From NCBI GenBank assembly GCA_963422465.1, contig OY730175.1:2294001-2358000 (forward strand): a stretch of 64,000 nt of DNA, given 5' to 3'. The notes under the pieces were generated by a model, which saw nothing but the letters and a program-made list of their open reading frames with translations, was not told where the DNA came from and did not search any database. Position 1 is the first letter of the stretch. The number at the start of each line of letters is the position of its first letter. A program made the translations under genes and the position numbers. This document shows positions 18,879-31,032 of the stretch, piece after piece. The stretch comes from Lichina pygmaea. Lineage: Eukaryota > Ascomycota > Lichinomycetes > Lichinales > Lichinaceae.

Positions 18879-21800
18879 AGTTCTTGGTTGGTTCCCACAA
18901 ATTTTCCTCTTTGTCAAATCCTAACCACTTCACCAGGTACTCAGTTTTCTGTCTGTTTCTTCGACTATCCAGGATTCTTTCAACATCGTACTCTTCTTTG
19001 TTATCCTTGAAGTTCTATTCTGTCTTGATCTCTGCGTCACTGGGTGCTGGTTCAAGCAGTAAGACATGGAATACTCAGTGTATCCTTGCTTTTTGTGGTA
19101 GTCTCAGTTGATAGTTGACCTTCCCAGTGTGCTTCTTGATTTCAAATAGTCTGATTTGTACGTGATCCAGCTTTTTGCTTGGTCGCTTTGAGTGCAGGTT
19201 TTTTGTTGATAGGTAGACCTTATCCCCCCTTTCCAGGGTTGGTCCCTTCAACCTTTTGTCATGTAATCAGCGGGTGGTGGTGTTCTGGGCACAGTTGATT
19301 GTTGTTTTCATCATCTCGTGCATAGCAGCAAGTTTGCTAACATCAACAACATTGCCTTCTGCTGTTGCCTGCCATCAGGGGTTTCTTCCGTAGTTCACAA
19401 AGAATGGTGTTGTCTCTGTCACACTATGTTGCTGGTCGTTGTACGCAAACTGGGCTATTGGTAGCAGTTCCACCCAGTTATCCTGCTGGTGGTTGACGTA
19501 GTGTTGTAGATACTGCTCTATTGTCTGGTTTGTCCACTCAGTTTGTCTGTCAGTTTGTGGGTGGTAGGCTGTTGACATCCTTGTATCAATGCCAAGTTGC
19601 CTTGTCCACGTGTTCCAGAATTTCGAGGTGAAGAGTTTGTCTTGATCCAAGATGATTGTCTTTGGTAGCCCTCAGTGGCTTACCAGCTCTCTGAGTAGGA
19701 CACTCGCAAGTTTGTTCGCAGTTCCTGACTCTTTCCACAGGACCAGGTGGGTGTATTTGGTGAGCTTGTCAACAACCACCAAAATACTATTGTATACCAC
19801 CTTTGTTGCTGAGTCTGTTGACTTTGGCAACTTGACCACAAAATCCATCGTGATAGTTTCCTATAGTGCCTCGGGTAGGTCCATTTGCTGTGCCTGCCCA
19901 TAGGGCTTATGTCTTGATGGCTTGTTCTTCGCACACTGTTCGCAGTTGCGGATGAACTCTGTCACTTTGCACTTTATTCTATCAAAGTGGTAATCTCTTT
20001 GGATTTTCTCCAAGGTTTTATCTTGCCCAGGGTGTCTGTGCAAAGGCCTGTCATGGTGCCTCCGGATCACCTCCTCTTGTGCTCTTTCTGGCACAATTTC
20101 CTTTTTGTTTGCTGTCTTGTGGCCAAGGGTAAGGAGTGGACCTTTTGTTTCTGTTGTTGCCAGTTGGGGTTGGGCATAGACCAGGGTTTGTCTTTTTGTT
20201 GCTAGGATTGGGTGTTCCTCTGTTGTTTTCTTGTCCATCAGGTCTGGTCACCTGCTGAGAGTGTCCGCTTGAGTATTTTCAGTGCCCTTCCAGTAGAGGA
20301 TTTGGAAGTTGTATGATGCCAACAACTCTGCCCATCAAACTTGTTGTCAGTTTAGCTTCTTTGTTGTTGTGAAGTAAGCTAAGTTCTTGTGGTCTGAGTA
20401 CATGTCTACTGTGTATTTTGCCCCCTCCAAGTAAGACCTCCATTCTTGGAATACATTGACGATTGCTAGCAACTCTTTGTCATGAACATCATACCTCAGT
20501 TCTGGGCCAGAGAACTTTCTTGATCAGTACACAACAGGGTGTAAGCGGTTGTTGGTGTCTGGTTGACACAAGCAGGATCCCAATGCTTGGTCTGAGGCAT
20601 CAGTTTCCAGAATGATCCTCTTCTCAGGATCAAATGATGCCAAAATGGGTGCGGAGATGAATTTATCCTTCAACTCCTGGAAGGCTGCTTGTTGGCTCTC
20701 CCCCCACCTGAAAGATTTGTTCTTTCTGGTTAACTCTGTCAAGGCTGCTGCTGTTCTTGAGTAGTCCTTGATGAATTGTCAGTAGAAGTTTGCAAATCCT
20801 AGGAAGGATTGTACTTCTTTGAGGTTTTTGGGTGTTGGCCAGTCTTGTACTGCTGCTGTCTTTGTGTCATCCATTCAGATTCCTTCTGTTGTCAGGATTG
20901 ACCCCAAATATTCCACTTCTTTTGTGTGGAAAACACTTTTATCAAGGCGTAACCTTATGCCTGCTTTCTGGAGTGCATGTAGGATTGTTTTGACATGCTG
21001 TTTATACTCCTCCAAGGTTCCATTGGTGTATACCAAGACATCATCAATATAAGCAGTGACAAATATGTCCAGGTATTATCGGAGGACAGTGTTAATAAGT
21101 GATTGGAATGTTGCCAGTGCATTTGTAAGGCTGAATGGCATCACAGTATACTTGTAGTGCCTGTACCTTGTACAAAAGACTGTCTTCCATTCTTCACCAT
21201 CTTTCATCCTAACCAGGTTGAAAGTGTCTTGAATATTGAACTTGGTAAACTATTTGGCTCCTTGGATCTGGTCTTGGATTTCTGATATCAATGGCAGCGG
21301 GTAGTGGTTCTTCACCGTAATCGTATTTAGCCACTAGTAATCAACACACAGTCGAAGTTTGCTGTCTTTCTTTAGCACAAACAATATCGGGTATCCAGCT
21401 GGTGATGTTGAAGGTCTTATGAACCCTTTCGCTAGGTTCTTGTCCAGGTAGTCTCTCAGGGCCTCAAGCTCTTTTGCTGACAGAGTGTAGATAGGGCTGT
21501 GTGTGGGTTTTTTTCTGTCTTCCAGCGGAATCTTGTGGTCCCACTCCTGATGTTCCGGTAGTGTTGCGATCACTGTTTCTTCGAACATCTCCTAGTATTC
21601 TTTATACTCACTTGGCAACTGCGGTGCCTGAGTCTCGCCCACGGCGTCTTGCGTGGTGCAAAGTTGTTGTGTTCAGGGTTTCATCCAGGCCACACAGGCC
21701 TGCCTGTGCTGGTGGTATTTCTTCCAGCGTGTCAGTGAGATTTCTTTAATCGTCACCCCTGGTTCTGACATGACCAGTGTCTTATCTGGAAAGACTAGTT

Positions 21801-22350
21801 GCCTTCTTGTCCAGTCAATCCTTGGGTTTTGTTTTTCTAACCACAGAAGTCCCAATATAACTTTGTGTGGTATTCAGACCAAGTCAAATTCCTCTGTTCT
21901 GATTGTCATGCCATAGACACTCAGTCTCAGGCTCTTGGTCTCCTTCATTACTTGTCCCTTGTCTTTGGAGAGTGGTGTTCTGTCCACCACTGTCAACTGG
22001 TAGGGGTCTCTCTTGCCTTGGACTGGAACCTTGTTTCTTCTGGCAAAGCTTTCTGACATGAAGTTGCCAGTCACACCAGAGTTGATCATGGCCTTAGCCA
22101 ACTGCCCATTAACTCTGATCTTGATGTGAAAGTGCGGGCTGCAGGCTGTTGCGTCAAGGCTCAGCTTGACTCCTTCCTCCTGGGGTGTTGTCTTGCCTGC
22201 TCTTCCGACCCTGGTTTTGAAGAGCACTGCTAGTTTTTTGAGCTGCCTAGGCCCTGGGCCTGACACTCTACCACGTGTTGTTTGCATCATGTGGTGGTGT
22301 CTTTGACCTGTGTGATGCTGAGAGTATTGTCGACCTATCATGACACTTGC
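18830..22350 (-). pseudogene. A2 pol: protease, RT, RNase H, integrase, chromodomain (fossil)
   Basis: Protease region and linker at about 21673-22250; RT at about 20800-21590; RNase H at about 20290-20742 (ETDASDQALGSCLCQPD); the HH-CC integrase zinc region at 19861-20238 (ends CEQCAKNKPSRHKPYGQAQ); integrase core at 19375-19900 (DQDKLFTSKFWNTW, MSTAYHPQTDRQTEWTNQ); and a chromodomain at about 18840-18965 (EYLVKWLGF, LWEPTKNF). The gene order is that of a Ty3/Gypsy chromovirus. It is clearly diverged from the B/C pol. Confidence 0.87.
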
Positions 22351-23560
22351 GTCTCCCCTATTTCTGATAGGGTTGTGTCCTGTCGTTGAAGGACAGGTTT
22401 GTCGGGGACTGGTGGTGGCTGGGCTTCCTCATCGTCAACCCATTTCTCTATATAGCCAGTTGTGTCAAACTCGGAGATCAGGTTGTCCTCCCAGTGGATT
22501 CTGTTGACCTTTCTTCAGACCTTGTCAAGGTGGTCCAAGGTTTCTTGGAGCATGTTCTCAAGTTTTTCGGCGTGTTGTCAGAGGTTGTCCTCCTCTCTGA
22601 GGAGTGCTGCCTCAGGGTGATTGTGGGGCAGTGTGCCTTGGGGAGCCCTCTGGGGCTTCTCCATCTCCCTGCCTTTCCAGGCGCTTGTGGTGTTCAACTG
22701 CTTCCCTTTGCCCTTCTTGTTCTTCTTCTTGCTCCTGCAGTTCACCGCAAGGTGGCCCACTTTCTGACAGTTGTAACACTTCCATGTCTCCTTCTTTTGT
22801 AGTTCCACCGTATTGATTTCTATAGGTACCAAGCTGTAGTTATCTTTGGCAGGTGTTGGCTTTTTCTTCACCCATAGTTTTGTCTGCTTGCCTCACTTCT
22901 CAAGCTCTCTCTCAAACTGTCAGTTGTCGATGTGAGCTGCAGTCTCAATCATTTTGTAGAGCTCGGTTGGTCAGTCTCCTCGCGTGATGTCATCCTTGAC
23001 TTGTTCCTTGAGGCCTTGGTAGAATAGTGCTGTTAGTGCACTGTCCCCCCACTGAGTCCTCACTGCTAGTTGTTGGAACTTCGCTGCGAATTCCGATGCT
23101 GATCCAGTTTGCCGCAGTGCTTGGAGCTTTCATTCCGCATCTCTTTCCTCGTCAAGAATCCCAAACATCTTCCTCATGGCTGTCTTAAAGGTTTTCAAGC
23201 TTCCCATAACCTGTCGGGTATTGTCTTCTTGCTTCTTGGGGTCTGCCTGATTGTCTAGGTAATCCCTTAAGTAGATGTTGAACCAAGCGAAGACTGGTCC
23301 TTCCAGGTAGGAGGCTGCAAACAGCACCTTCTCCTGGTCTGTCGGGAACTGGGCTGTGTTGAACCTATAGTAGAGCTCCAGTTGTGAGAAGAACAACTCC
23401 AGTCCTCCCCTGGATCCATCGTACCTCTTCGGGGCACCTACCTTCAAGGGCTTCAGGGGTAGGTTAACAATAGGTGCTGCCTGGACAGCCTGGGCCTGAG
23501 CCGCCTGAGCAGCCTGGGCTTGGGCTGCCTGAGAAGGGGTAGGGCTTTGTGGATCCACTA
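22351..23560 (-). pseudogene. A2 gag with CCHC knuckle (fossil)
   Basis: The N-terminal 142-codon open piece (23130-23558) begins [15 protein letters not shown], with Ala/Gln repeats, then the capsid-like region seen in A1. A CCHC knuckle CYNCQKVGHLAVNC with a Lys-rich flank lies in the piece 22578-22871. Confidence 0.85.
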
Positions 23561-23599
23561 TCGTATTGAGTCAGTGTCCTATGTGTTAGAGGCTGAAAC

Positions 23600-24061
23600 T
23601 GTTAAAGGCCAGGCCAGGTTCACACAGAAGGTGGCTTGGTCTGTTGCTTTGCGGGGTGGATTCTAGACAGGGACTTGGTAGAGGAATAGACAGGTGGGGT
23701 AACTCTCCTGTGCTATTGTCTCAGTACGATGGGTTTGTATTGTGTGTTCAGCCTGGAGAGCTAATCCCTCCGGGCTCTTTGGGGGGTCTTTATACAGATG
23801 CCCCAAGGGGGGGGGTCTCCTCAAGGGGTATCATCCTTTTGCGTGGACAAGCTCCTCACTTAGCTCCTGCTTGTCCACCGGACAAGCTGCTCACTTAGCT
23901 CCTGCTTGTCCACCAGACAAGCTCCTCGCTCAGCTCCTGCTTGTCCACCGGACAAGCTCCTTGCTTAGCTCCTGCTTGTCCACTGGATCAGTCGGATGTT
24001 GTTCTGCATGACTAACACTCCTCCCTCACTTACCTGGGCTGTTCCGGCCTAGGCCTTAACA
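23600..24061 (-). repeat. 5' LTR of A2 (462 bp)
   Basis: Same length and order as the 3' LTR. The sense TATA-like box is at 23788-23794 (TATAAAG on the minus strand) and the four-unit array at 23845-23984. Confidence 0.93.
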
Positions 24062-24687
24062 CTGTATCCTCTGTTGTGGTGTTTCTCCATCACTTGCTTG
24101 AATAGTTTGTCATTGATGTTGATTGCTTGTGTGATGAGTTTGTCCAGTGTGTCGACCACTTGTCTGTCAAAGGTGATTTTATCCTTCATGTTTTCCTTGA
24201 GTCCACATCAGTACATGACCATCAGGGTGTTGTTGTCCCAGTCAGTCAGTACTGAGTATTGTTTGAACTGCGTGGTGTACTCTGCGGCTGAGTGTTGTTG
24301 TTTGATGTGCTGGATTATTTGTATAGCCACTTTGTCTTTGTTAGATAGTCCAAGGATTCTTTTGATCTTGTCCTTGAATTGTGTCTATTTTGTTATCTAT
24401 TCTGTCATACTGTCATAGTCTCTATTTCCTGAGAGATGTTTGTTGACATAGAGCTTGATCCATCAATAAGTATTACCTCTCATGTAAGTGGTTGTAAAGA
24501 GGGGCCACTTTTCCTTAGGCAGCTTCATTTCTGGTTGGAATTAAAAGTAGACTTGGAGTTGCATAAGCCAGTCATTGACCTTGTTTCTTTCACTGTAGAA
24601 TAGGTCTGGCTTGGTGATGCTAATCTTTCCATCTGGGAAGTTGGGGTTGGTTACTCCTGAGGTACTCATCCTTGAGGGTCTTCAAAG
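24062..24687 (-). pseudogene. B2 gag N-terminal half (fossil)
   Basis: Continuation of B2 after A2, starting with the CTGTA duplicate. On the minus strand it matches the gag beginning (the MSTSGATNPNFPDGK block) and capsid region of B4 and B5, including the stretch ahead of the knuckle found at 17558-17761. Confidence 0.83.
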
Positions 24688-25368
24688 TGTTGCAGTCTGT
24701 ACTGTACTGTCCTATCTGAGTATAGGATTAGGGTGAGAGGTGGAAGGTGGGTTGGTTCTCGCAGGAGAGGAGTGTCAAGGAGTGCAAAGAGGTTTGGTGG
24801 AATGTGGTGGTGGTGACACCTGATCAATGGCTTTGTACAAAAGGATTGTATTGAAGTAGATCTAGTTGTCTGGATCACAACATGAGTTGAAGACAATTGT
24901 TCCATAAGGGAACTATCACCAGACTATATAGTGCTCAGTTTGTGAGCACAGTGAGCTCTGCTCACTTTGCTCACTTGGTGAGATCAGTGAGCTCTGCTCA
25001 CTTTGCTCACAGTTCATGCACACTGCGGTGAGCTGGGTGAGCTCTGCTCACTTTGCTCACTTGTTCATGCACGCTGCGGCAAGCTGGGTGAGCTCTGCTC
25101 ACTTTGCTCACTTGTTCATGCAAGCTGCAGTGAGCTGGGTGAGCTCTGCTCACTTTGCTCCCTTTTCATGCACACTGTGGTGAGCTGGGTGAGCTCTGCT
25201 CACTTTGCTCACTTGTTTGTGTATATGCATGCTGTGGTGAGCACTCCCTGGTTTGTCTCACCAGTCACATGACTGGTTCCCGTGTCACGCTGCCTGGTAC
25301 TTCCATCCAGTATCCTGTCTGCTGCTTTGGTGAGTATATAAAGACTGTGTTCCTCCTGGGTTGTAACA
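24688..25368 (-). repeat. 5' LTR of B2 (681 bp)
   Basis: TGTTGCAG...TTGTAACA. It is the longest B-type LTR in the window because it has extra array units at about 24945-25215. It keeps TATATAAAG near its right end. The E-box palindrome is in a CACATG form. Confidence 0.9.
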
Positions 25369-27686
25369 AGAGGTAACATGTGACGCACTTTTTGAACAGC
25401 TTGCTGTAGTGCAAGTTTGTCTGTCTCAGAAGTGAAAGGTGTTGGAAGGTGCTGAGGTCTGTGTGAGGAAGAAGCTTCAGTGTCTGGTGAAAGAGATAGA
25501 GTTAGATGGTGAGGATTTGACTTGGTTAGTCATTGACATGTCCCTTCTGCAGGCTGAGCTGTTCAGTCCTACTCCTGCTGATACTGTCGCAGAAGAAGAT
25601 AGCAGTTTGTGAGGTTCTTGAGTGGTTCCCAGGTATTTTCCAAGTCTGGGTATCCTTTCCACTTGACAAAGTATTGCTGACCTTTCCTAGCCAGAATCTA
25701 CTCAACTTTGAACTCTTGTTCTTCCTCTGGTTGATAGTGAAATGTTTCCTGCAAGGGTGTACTCTGGTCGGCTGGTTTAATCATTGATATATAAAAGTTT
25801 GGATAGACTCTGGCATCCCTTGGTAGTCGTATCTTGATATTGACTAGTCCTGTTTTCTCTTCGACTGAAAATAGTCTGACCTTGATATTGTCAAGTTTCT
25901 TCGTCTTTGGCTTTTTTGTTTTCCAATTTTTTGTGAGAAGGTAGACTTTATCCCCCTTCTTCTGCTGAGGTGCTATTTTTGATTTTTTGTCTATTTGGTG
26001 TTGCATCTTTTCTGAGGTTTCTTGAAGGTAGTGCCTTATCATTGTGTGTGTTTGTTATAGGAGCTTGTCATGTTGGAGTACTTTCTCTGTGTTTGGTGAA
26101 GCTCTGCTTGGTATTCTGATGTTTGTGTGTTGTCCAAAATTGGCAAAGAATAGTGATTCCTTTGTTGAGTCTGATCTGTGCTGGTTAATTGCCAGCTGTG
26201 CCACTGGTAATAGCTGTACCTAATTGTTGTGAGTCTGGTTGATGTAATACTGCAAATAAGTCTCCAGGACTTGGTTCACTTGCTCTGTCTGGCTGTCAGT
26301 TTGTGGGTGATAGACTGTAGACATTTTGGGTTTTGTTCCTATGGCTGCACTGATTGTTTTCTAGTAGTTGGATGTGAAGAGTTTGTCTCTGTCAGTAATG
26401 ACTGTGATTGGAACTCCATAATCCCTGACCAATCTGTCCAGTAGGAGATATCCCAACTGCTCTGCTGTGTGAGTTTCCTTGAATAGTACTGCTATTAGGT
26501 ATTTTGTGAATCTGTCCACAATCACTATAATTGAGTTGTAGGTGATTCTGGTGACTGGGTCTTTGGACTTGGGTAGCCTTGTGATAAAGTCTATTGACAC
26601 ATCTTCCCAAGAGCCTCTTGGTATTGTGTTCGGGTGTCCTTCTCTGTATAGCTTATGTCTTCTATGTTTGTTTTTCTGGCATAGTAGATACTTGCTGATG
26701 TAGCTTGTGACATGTTGTCAGAGGTTAATAACATTGTTCCCTGCTTGTTGGATAAGGTCTGTGGTTTTGGTGATTCCTGGGTGACTATGTGCTAGATTAT
26801 TGTGGTAGTTCCTTATTAGTTCTTCAGTGTCTTCTGCTGTGAGCTTGTTGATCTGTGATTGAGGTACCAGGTTTCCTTGCTAGTCCTGCTGTAAGATCAT
26901 TCCTTGGTGTTCATCATCTTCCATGTGGTTTTTTCATCAGCTTAGTACGTCTGCTCTCCTATTGTCTTGTCCAGGGGTGTACAAGATCTTGAACTTGTGT
27001 TACTCTAGGAGTTCAGCCTATCTGACTTGTTGTCTGTTCAGCTTCTTGGTTGTTGTGAATATTGTCAGATTCTTGTGGTCTGTGAGAACAGTGAGTTCAG
27101 AACTACTTTCCATGTACACTCTCCAGTGTTCAAGTGTGTTGACAACTGCCAGTAGCTCTTTATCGTGGATATCATAGTTTTGTTCTGCTTGTGTTATTTT
27201 TCGTGAGTAGTAGGCAACTGGGTGCCACTTGCTGTCTGCCTGTTGGTATAGACATGCTCCCACTGCCTGATCTGAAGTGTCTGTTTTGATTCATGTTGGC
27301 TGGCCTGTCTTGAAGTTGAGGAGGACTGGTTCCTTGGTGCAAGTGTTCTTGAGCTGTTGGAATACTTTTTGTTATCTCTCCATCCACCAGTACTCCACAT
27401 CCTTCTTTGTGAGTTCTGTCAGTGGTGTTGCTGTCTGTGAGTAGTTCTTGATAAACTGTTGGTTGAAGTTGGTAAATTCTAGGAAGGCTTGTACTTCCTT
27501 GACTGATGTCAGTGTTGGCTATTGCTGAATCACTTTGACTTTCTCAGGGTCAATCTTGATCCTTTTGATTTCTATAATGTATCTGAGGAATTCAACTTCC
27601 AGTTTGTTGAACTCACATTTCTTCAGGTTGAGCTTGAGCTCTGCCTCTTGTAGGTATCATAGAACATTCTTCACATGTTTGGTATA
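25369..27686 (-). pseudogene. C3 3' part: antisense ORF remnant, chromodomain, integrase, RNase H, part of RT (fossil)
   Basis: B-like antisense remnant on the plus strand at 25369-25620. Then on the minus strand: chromodomain and integrase C-terminus at about 25600-26042, integrase core at about 26280-26600, zinc region at about 26620-26920, RNase H at about 26930-27400, and RT end up to 27686 where C1 is inserted. Confidence 0.83.
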
Positions 27687-27938
27687 TGTTGTGGTCTGTA
27701 CCATGCTGTCCTAACCAAGTATAGGATTAAGGGTGAGATGCAGAAGGCAGGTTGGTTCTCGCAGAAGAGGAGTGTCAAGGAGTGTGAAGGGGTTTGGTGG
27801 AACATGGTGGTGGTGACACCTGATCAATAGCTTCGTACAAAAGGATTGTATTGAAGTAGATCTAGTTGTCTGGATCACAACATAAGTTGAAGATGATTAT
27901 TCTATAAGGGAACTATCGCCAGACTATATAGTGCTGGC

Positions 27939-28160
27939 CTGTCAAGACAATCAAGATTGTCTTGACAGTCTTGATGTCAAGACAGGTGAGATTGTCTTGA
28001 CAGTCCCACCATATTATGCACCCTGCGTCAAGACTGGTGAGATTGTCTTGATGCTTCATGCATCCTGTGTCAAGACTGGTGAGATTGTCTTGATACTTCA
28101 TGTATCCTGCGTCAAGACTGGTGAGATTGTCTTGATGCTTCATGCATGCTGTGTCAAGAC
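27939..28160. repeat. Palindrome plus ~42-bp tandem array in C1 LTR
   Basis: 27939-27968 is a perfect inverted repeat with 13-bp arms (CTGTCAAGACAAT) around CAAG. Array units follow, each carrying TCAAGAC ... GTCTTGA with a ~10-bp spacer (TGGTGAGATT). The palindrome recurs at 40528-40557 and 44417-44446. This array replaces the GTGAGC array of family B. Confidence 0.88.
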
Positions 28161-28252
28161 TCCTGTGTGTGTCTCGACAGTCACGTGACCTCTTGTTGGT
28201 TGGTCACTTGACTTCCATGGTGTCCTCTTGCCTGGCCTGCAGCCTGATTACT

Positions 28253-28260
28253 TATAAATA
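28253..28260 (+). promoter_or_regulatory. Antisense-facing TATA box in C1 3' LTR
   Basis: TATAAATA lies 28 bases before the LTR inner edge and points to the antisense ORF. The same element is at 40848-40855 and 44729-44736. Confidence 0.6.
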
Positions 28261-28332
28261 AGTGGCTCCTATCCCATGGGTCATAACACTACCCTCCTCT
28301 CCTTCATTTATTGTCCTGATGAATTCTTGAGT

Positions 28333-28832
28333 ATGTCTGCAAAATCATGTGCCTCTGCTTACTGAAAACAACTGGCAGCCCAGATCTGTGATCATAACTT
28401 CATGTCACTTGCTCTGTGTGACTTCTGTGTTTTGAACCACAAGCCCTGCTTCTGAATATCTGACAACAACAATAAGTTGAAGTGCGCTGAATGCACTTGT
28501 CGTGGGAAGTCCTGTGTGTCACTTTCTTGGGAGTCGCTGAACATGACCTGAGATAATCTTCACGAGGATTTAGCTGTTGATGAGGCCAAGCAGGATGCTC
28601 TTGTTGAGCAGCTTGCCAAGCTGCAGGCTTGTGTGTCCTGAAAGTGAAAGGTTCTTGAAGGTGCTGAGGGTCAAGCAAAGAAGAAGCTCCAGTGCCTTGT
28701 TGCTGAAATGGAGGTGGATGGTGAAGATTTGTCGGCAACAGTCATTGATGTGTCTGCACTGCAGGCCAAGCTGTTCAGTCCTACTTCTGCCAGAACTGCT
28801 GCAGGAGGAGCTGGCAGTTCACGAGGTTCCTG
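28333..28832 (+). pseudogene. Antisense Zn2Cys6-like ORF of C1 (fossil)
   Basis: Equivalent to that of C2. The cysteine codons run from 28417 to 28515 in the same spacing as family B. A helical region follows (about 28560-28700). It ends tail-to-tail with the pol C-terminus. Confidence 0.65.
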
Positions 28833-30382
28833 AGTAGTTCCCAGGTATTTTCTGAGTCTGGGTATCCTTTCCACTTGACAAGGTATTGCTGACTTTTCCT
28901 AGCCAGAATCTGTTCAACTTTGAACTCTTGTTCTTCTTCAGGTTGGTAATAAAATGTTTCCTGCAATAGTGTGTTCTGGTCAGCTAATTTGATCATTGAG
29001 ATGTGAAAGTTGGGGTGTACCTAAGCATCTCTCAGTAGTCGCAGTCTGACATTAACTGGTCCAGTTTTTTCTTTGACTGAAAATAGTCTGACCTTGACAT
29101 AGTCCAGTTTCTTTATTCTTGGTTTCTTGACTTTCCAATTTTTTGTGAGGAGGTAGACTTTATCCCCCTTCTTCAGCTGAGGTGCTATTTTCAATTTTTT
29201 GTCTATTTGGTGTTGCATCTTTTCTGAGGTCTCTTGAAGGTAATACATCATTATTGTGTGTGTTTGTCGTAGGAGCTTGTCATGTTGGAGTGCTTTCTCT
29301 GTGTTTGGTGAAGCTCTGCTTAATATTCTGATGTTTGCGTGTTGCCCAAAATTGGCAAAAAATAGTGATTTCTTTGTTGAGTCTGATCTGTGCTGGTTGA
29401 TTGCCAGCTGTGCCACCGGTAATAACTGTACCTAATTGCTGTGGGTCTGGTTGATGTAATACTGTAAGTAAGTCTCCAGAACTTGGTTTGCTCACTCTGT
29501 CTGGCTGTCAGTTCGTGGGTGATAGACTGTAGATATTTTGGGTTTTGTTTCCATGGCTGCACTGATTGTTTTCCAGTAGTTGGATGTGAAGAGTTTGTCT
29601 CTGTCAGTAATGATTGTGATTGGAACTCTGTAGTCTCTGACCAATCTGTCCAGTAAGAGGTGTCCCAACTGTTCTGCTGTGTGGGTCTCCTTGAATAGTA
29701 CTGCTATCAGATATTTTGTGAATCTGTCCACTATCACCATAATCAAGTTGTAGGTGATTCCTGTGACTAGGTCTTTGGACTTGGGTAGCTTTGTGATGAA
29801 GTCTATTGACATGTCTTCCCAAGGGTCTCTTAGTATTGTGTTTGAGTATCTCTCTCTGTATAGCTTATGTCTTCCATGTTTGTTTTTCTGGCATAGTAGA
29901 CACTTGCTGATGTAGCTTGTGACATGTTGTCAGAGGTTGATGACATTGTTCCCTGCCTGTTGGATAAGGTCTGTGGTTTTGGTGATTCCTGGGTGACTAT
30001 GTACTGGATTATTGTGGTAGTTCCTTATTAGTTCTTTAGTGTCTTCTGCCATAAGCTTCTTGATCTGTGGTTGAGGCACCAGGTTTCCTTGCTGGTCCTG
30101 CTGTAAGATTGTTCCTTGGTGTTCATCATCTTCTATGTAGTCTTTTTGTCAGCTTAGTGTGTCTGCTCTCCTATTGTCTTGTCCAGGGGTTTACAAGATC
30201 TTGAACTTGTGTTGCCCTAGGAGTTCAGCCTATCTGACTTGTTGTCTGTTCAGCTTCTTGGTTGTTGTGAACATTGTCAGATTCTTGTGGTCTGTAAGAA
30301 CAGTGAGTTCAGAACTGCTTTCCGTGTACAGTCTCCAGTGTTTGAGTATGTTGACGACTGCCAGTAGCTCTTTGTTGTGGAT
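28781..30382 (-). pseudogene. C1 3' pol: chromodomain, integrase, RNase H end (fossil)
   Basis: Chromodomain in the piece 28781-28996 ([19 protein letters not shown]). Integrase C-terminus at 29021-29416, integrase core at 29492-29812, zinc region at about 29840-30130 and the end of RNase H up to 30382, where B4 is inserted. Confidence 0.85.
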
Positions 30383-31014
30383 TGTTACAACCCAGGAGGA
30401 ACACAGTCTTTATATACTCACAGGAAGCAGCAGACAGGATACTGGACAGAAGTACCAGGCAGTGTGACACGGGAACCAGTCATGTGACTGGTGAGACAAA
30501 CCAGGGGGTGCTTGCCACAGCATGCATATACATGAACAAGTGAGCAAAGTGAGCAGAGCTCACCCAGCTTGCCGCAGCGTGCATGAACAAGTGAGCAAAG
30601 TGAGCAGAGCTCACCCAGCTCACCTCAGCGTGCATCAACAAGTGAGCAAAGTGAGCAGAGCTCACCCAGCTCACCGCAGCATGCATGAACTGTGAGCAAA
30701 GTGAGCAGAGCTCACCAATCTCACCAAGTGAGCAAAGTGAGCAGAGCTCACTGTGCTCACAAACTGAGCACTATATAGTCTGGCAATAGTTCCCCTATGG
30801 AATGATCATCTTCAACTCATGTTGTGATCCAGACAACTAGATCTACTTCAATACAATCCTTTTGTACGAAGTTATTGATCAGGTGTCACCACCACCACGT
30901 TCCACCAAACCCCTTCGCACTCCTTGACACTCCTCTCCTACAAGAACCAACCTGCCTTCCACCTCTCACCCTAATCCTATACTCAGATAGGACAGTACAG
31001 TACAGACTGTAACA
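30383..31014 (+). repeat. 5' LTR of B4 (632 bp)
   Basis: TGTTACAACCC...CTGTAACA. Contains TATATA near its left end (facing outward), the GTGAGC array and ACTATATAGT. The first internal bases, CTTTGAAGACCCTCAAAG, can fold back. I could not match them to a tRNA 3' end, so the primer-binding mode is unresolved. Confidence 0.92.
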
Positions 31015-31032
31015 CTTTGAAGACCCTCAAAG

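Larger units (their letters stand above)
17783..24061 (-). mobile_element. Ty3/Gypsy family A, copy A2 (complete layout, broken)
   Basis: Both LTRs are 462 bp, with TSD CTGTA at 17778-17782 and 24062-24066. The insertion splits the B2 gag at a site that is uninterrupted in B5 (near 61613). On the minus strand: 5' LTR, gag with zinc knuckle, protease, RT, RNase H, integrase with HHCC region, chromodomain, 3' LTR, with an antisense ORF next to the 3' LTR. The two LTRs differ by roughly two dozen changes by eye, almost all transitions. Broken at ten or more places. Confidence 0.94.
2402..25368 (-). mobile_element. Ty3/Gypsy family B, copy B2 (interrupted by A1, B1, LINE copy 1 and A2)
   Basis: Fossil chromovirus in pieces at 2402-5456, 12010-12107, 17212-17782 and 24062-25368. 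The pieces are collinear with intact-order copies such as B5, and each junction carries a TSD. The 5' LTR is at 24688-25368. The 3' end and 3' LTR lay beyond the A1 insertion and are off the left edge. It is inserted in element C3, whose sequence resumes at 25369. Its coding parts are broken at ten or more places, apart from the insertions. Confidence 0.88.
27687..28288 (-). repeat. 3' LTR of C1 (602 bp)
   Basis: TGTTGTGG...CATAACA. The left ~235 bp resemble B LTRs. The middle is a family-C array of ~42-bp units (about 27969-28160), preceded by a palindrome at 27939-27968. CACGTG lies at 28182-28187 and an antisense-facing TATAAATA at 28253-28260. The C1 5' LTR has the same length and order. 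Confidence 0.92.

Noticed and set aside
31015-31032. tRNA primer-binding site of family B
   Set aside because: The bases after the 5' LTR do not match a tRNA 3' end that I recognise. A fold-back is possible, but self-priming cannot be claimed from this alone.
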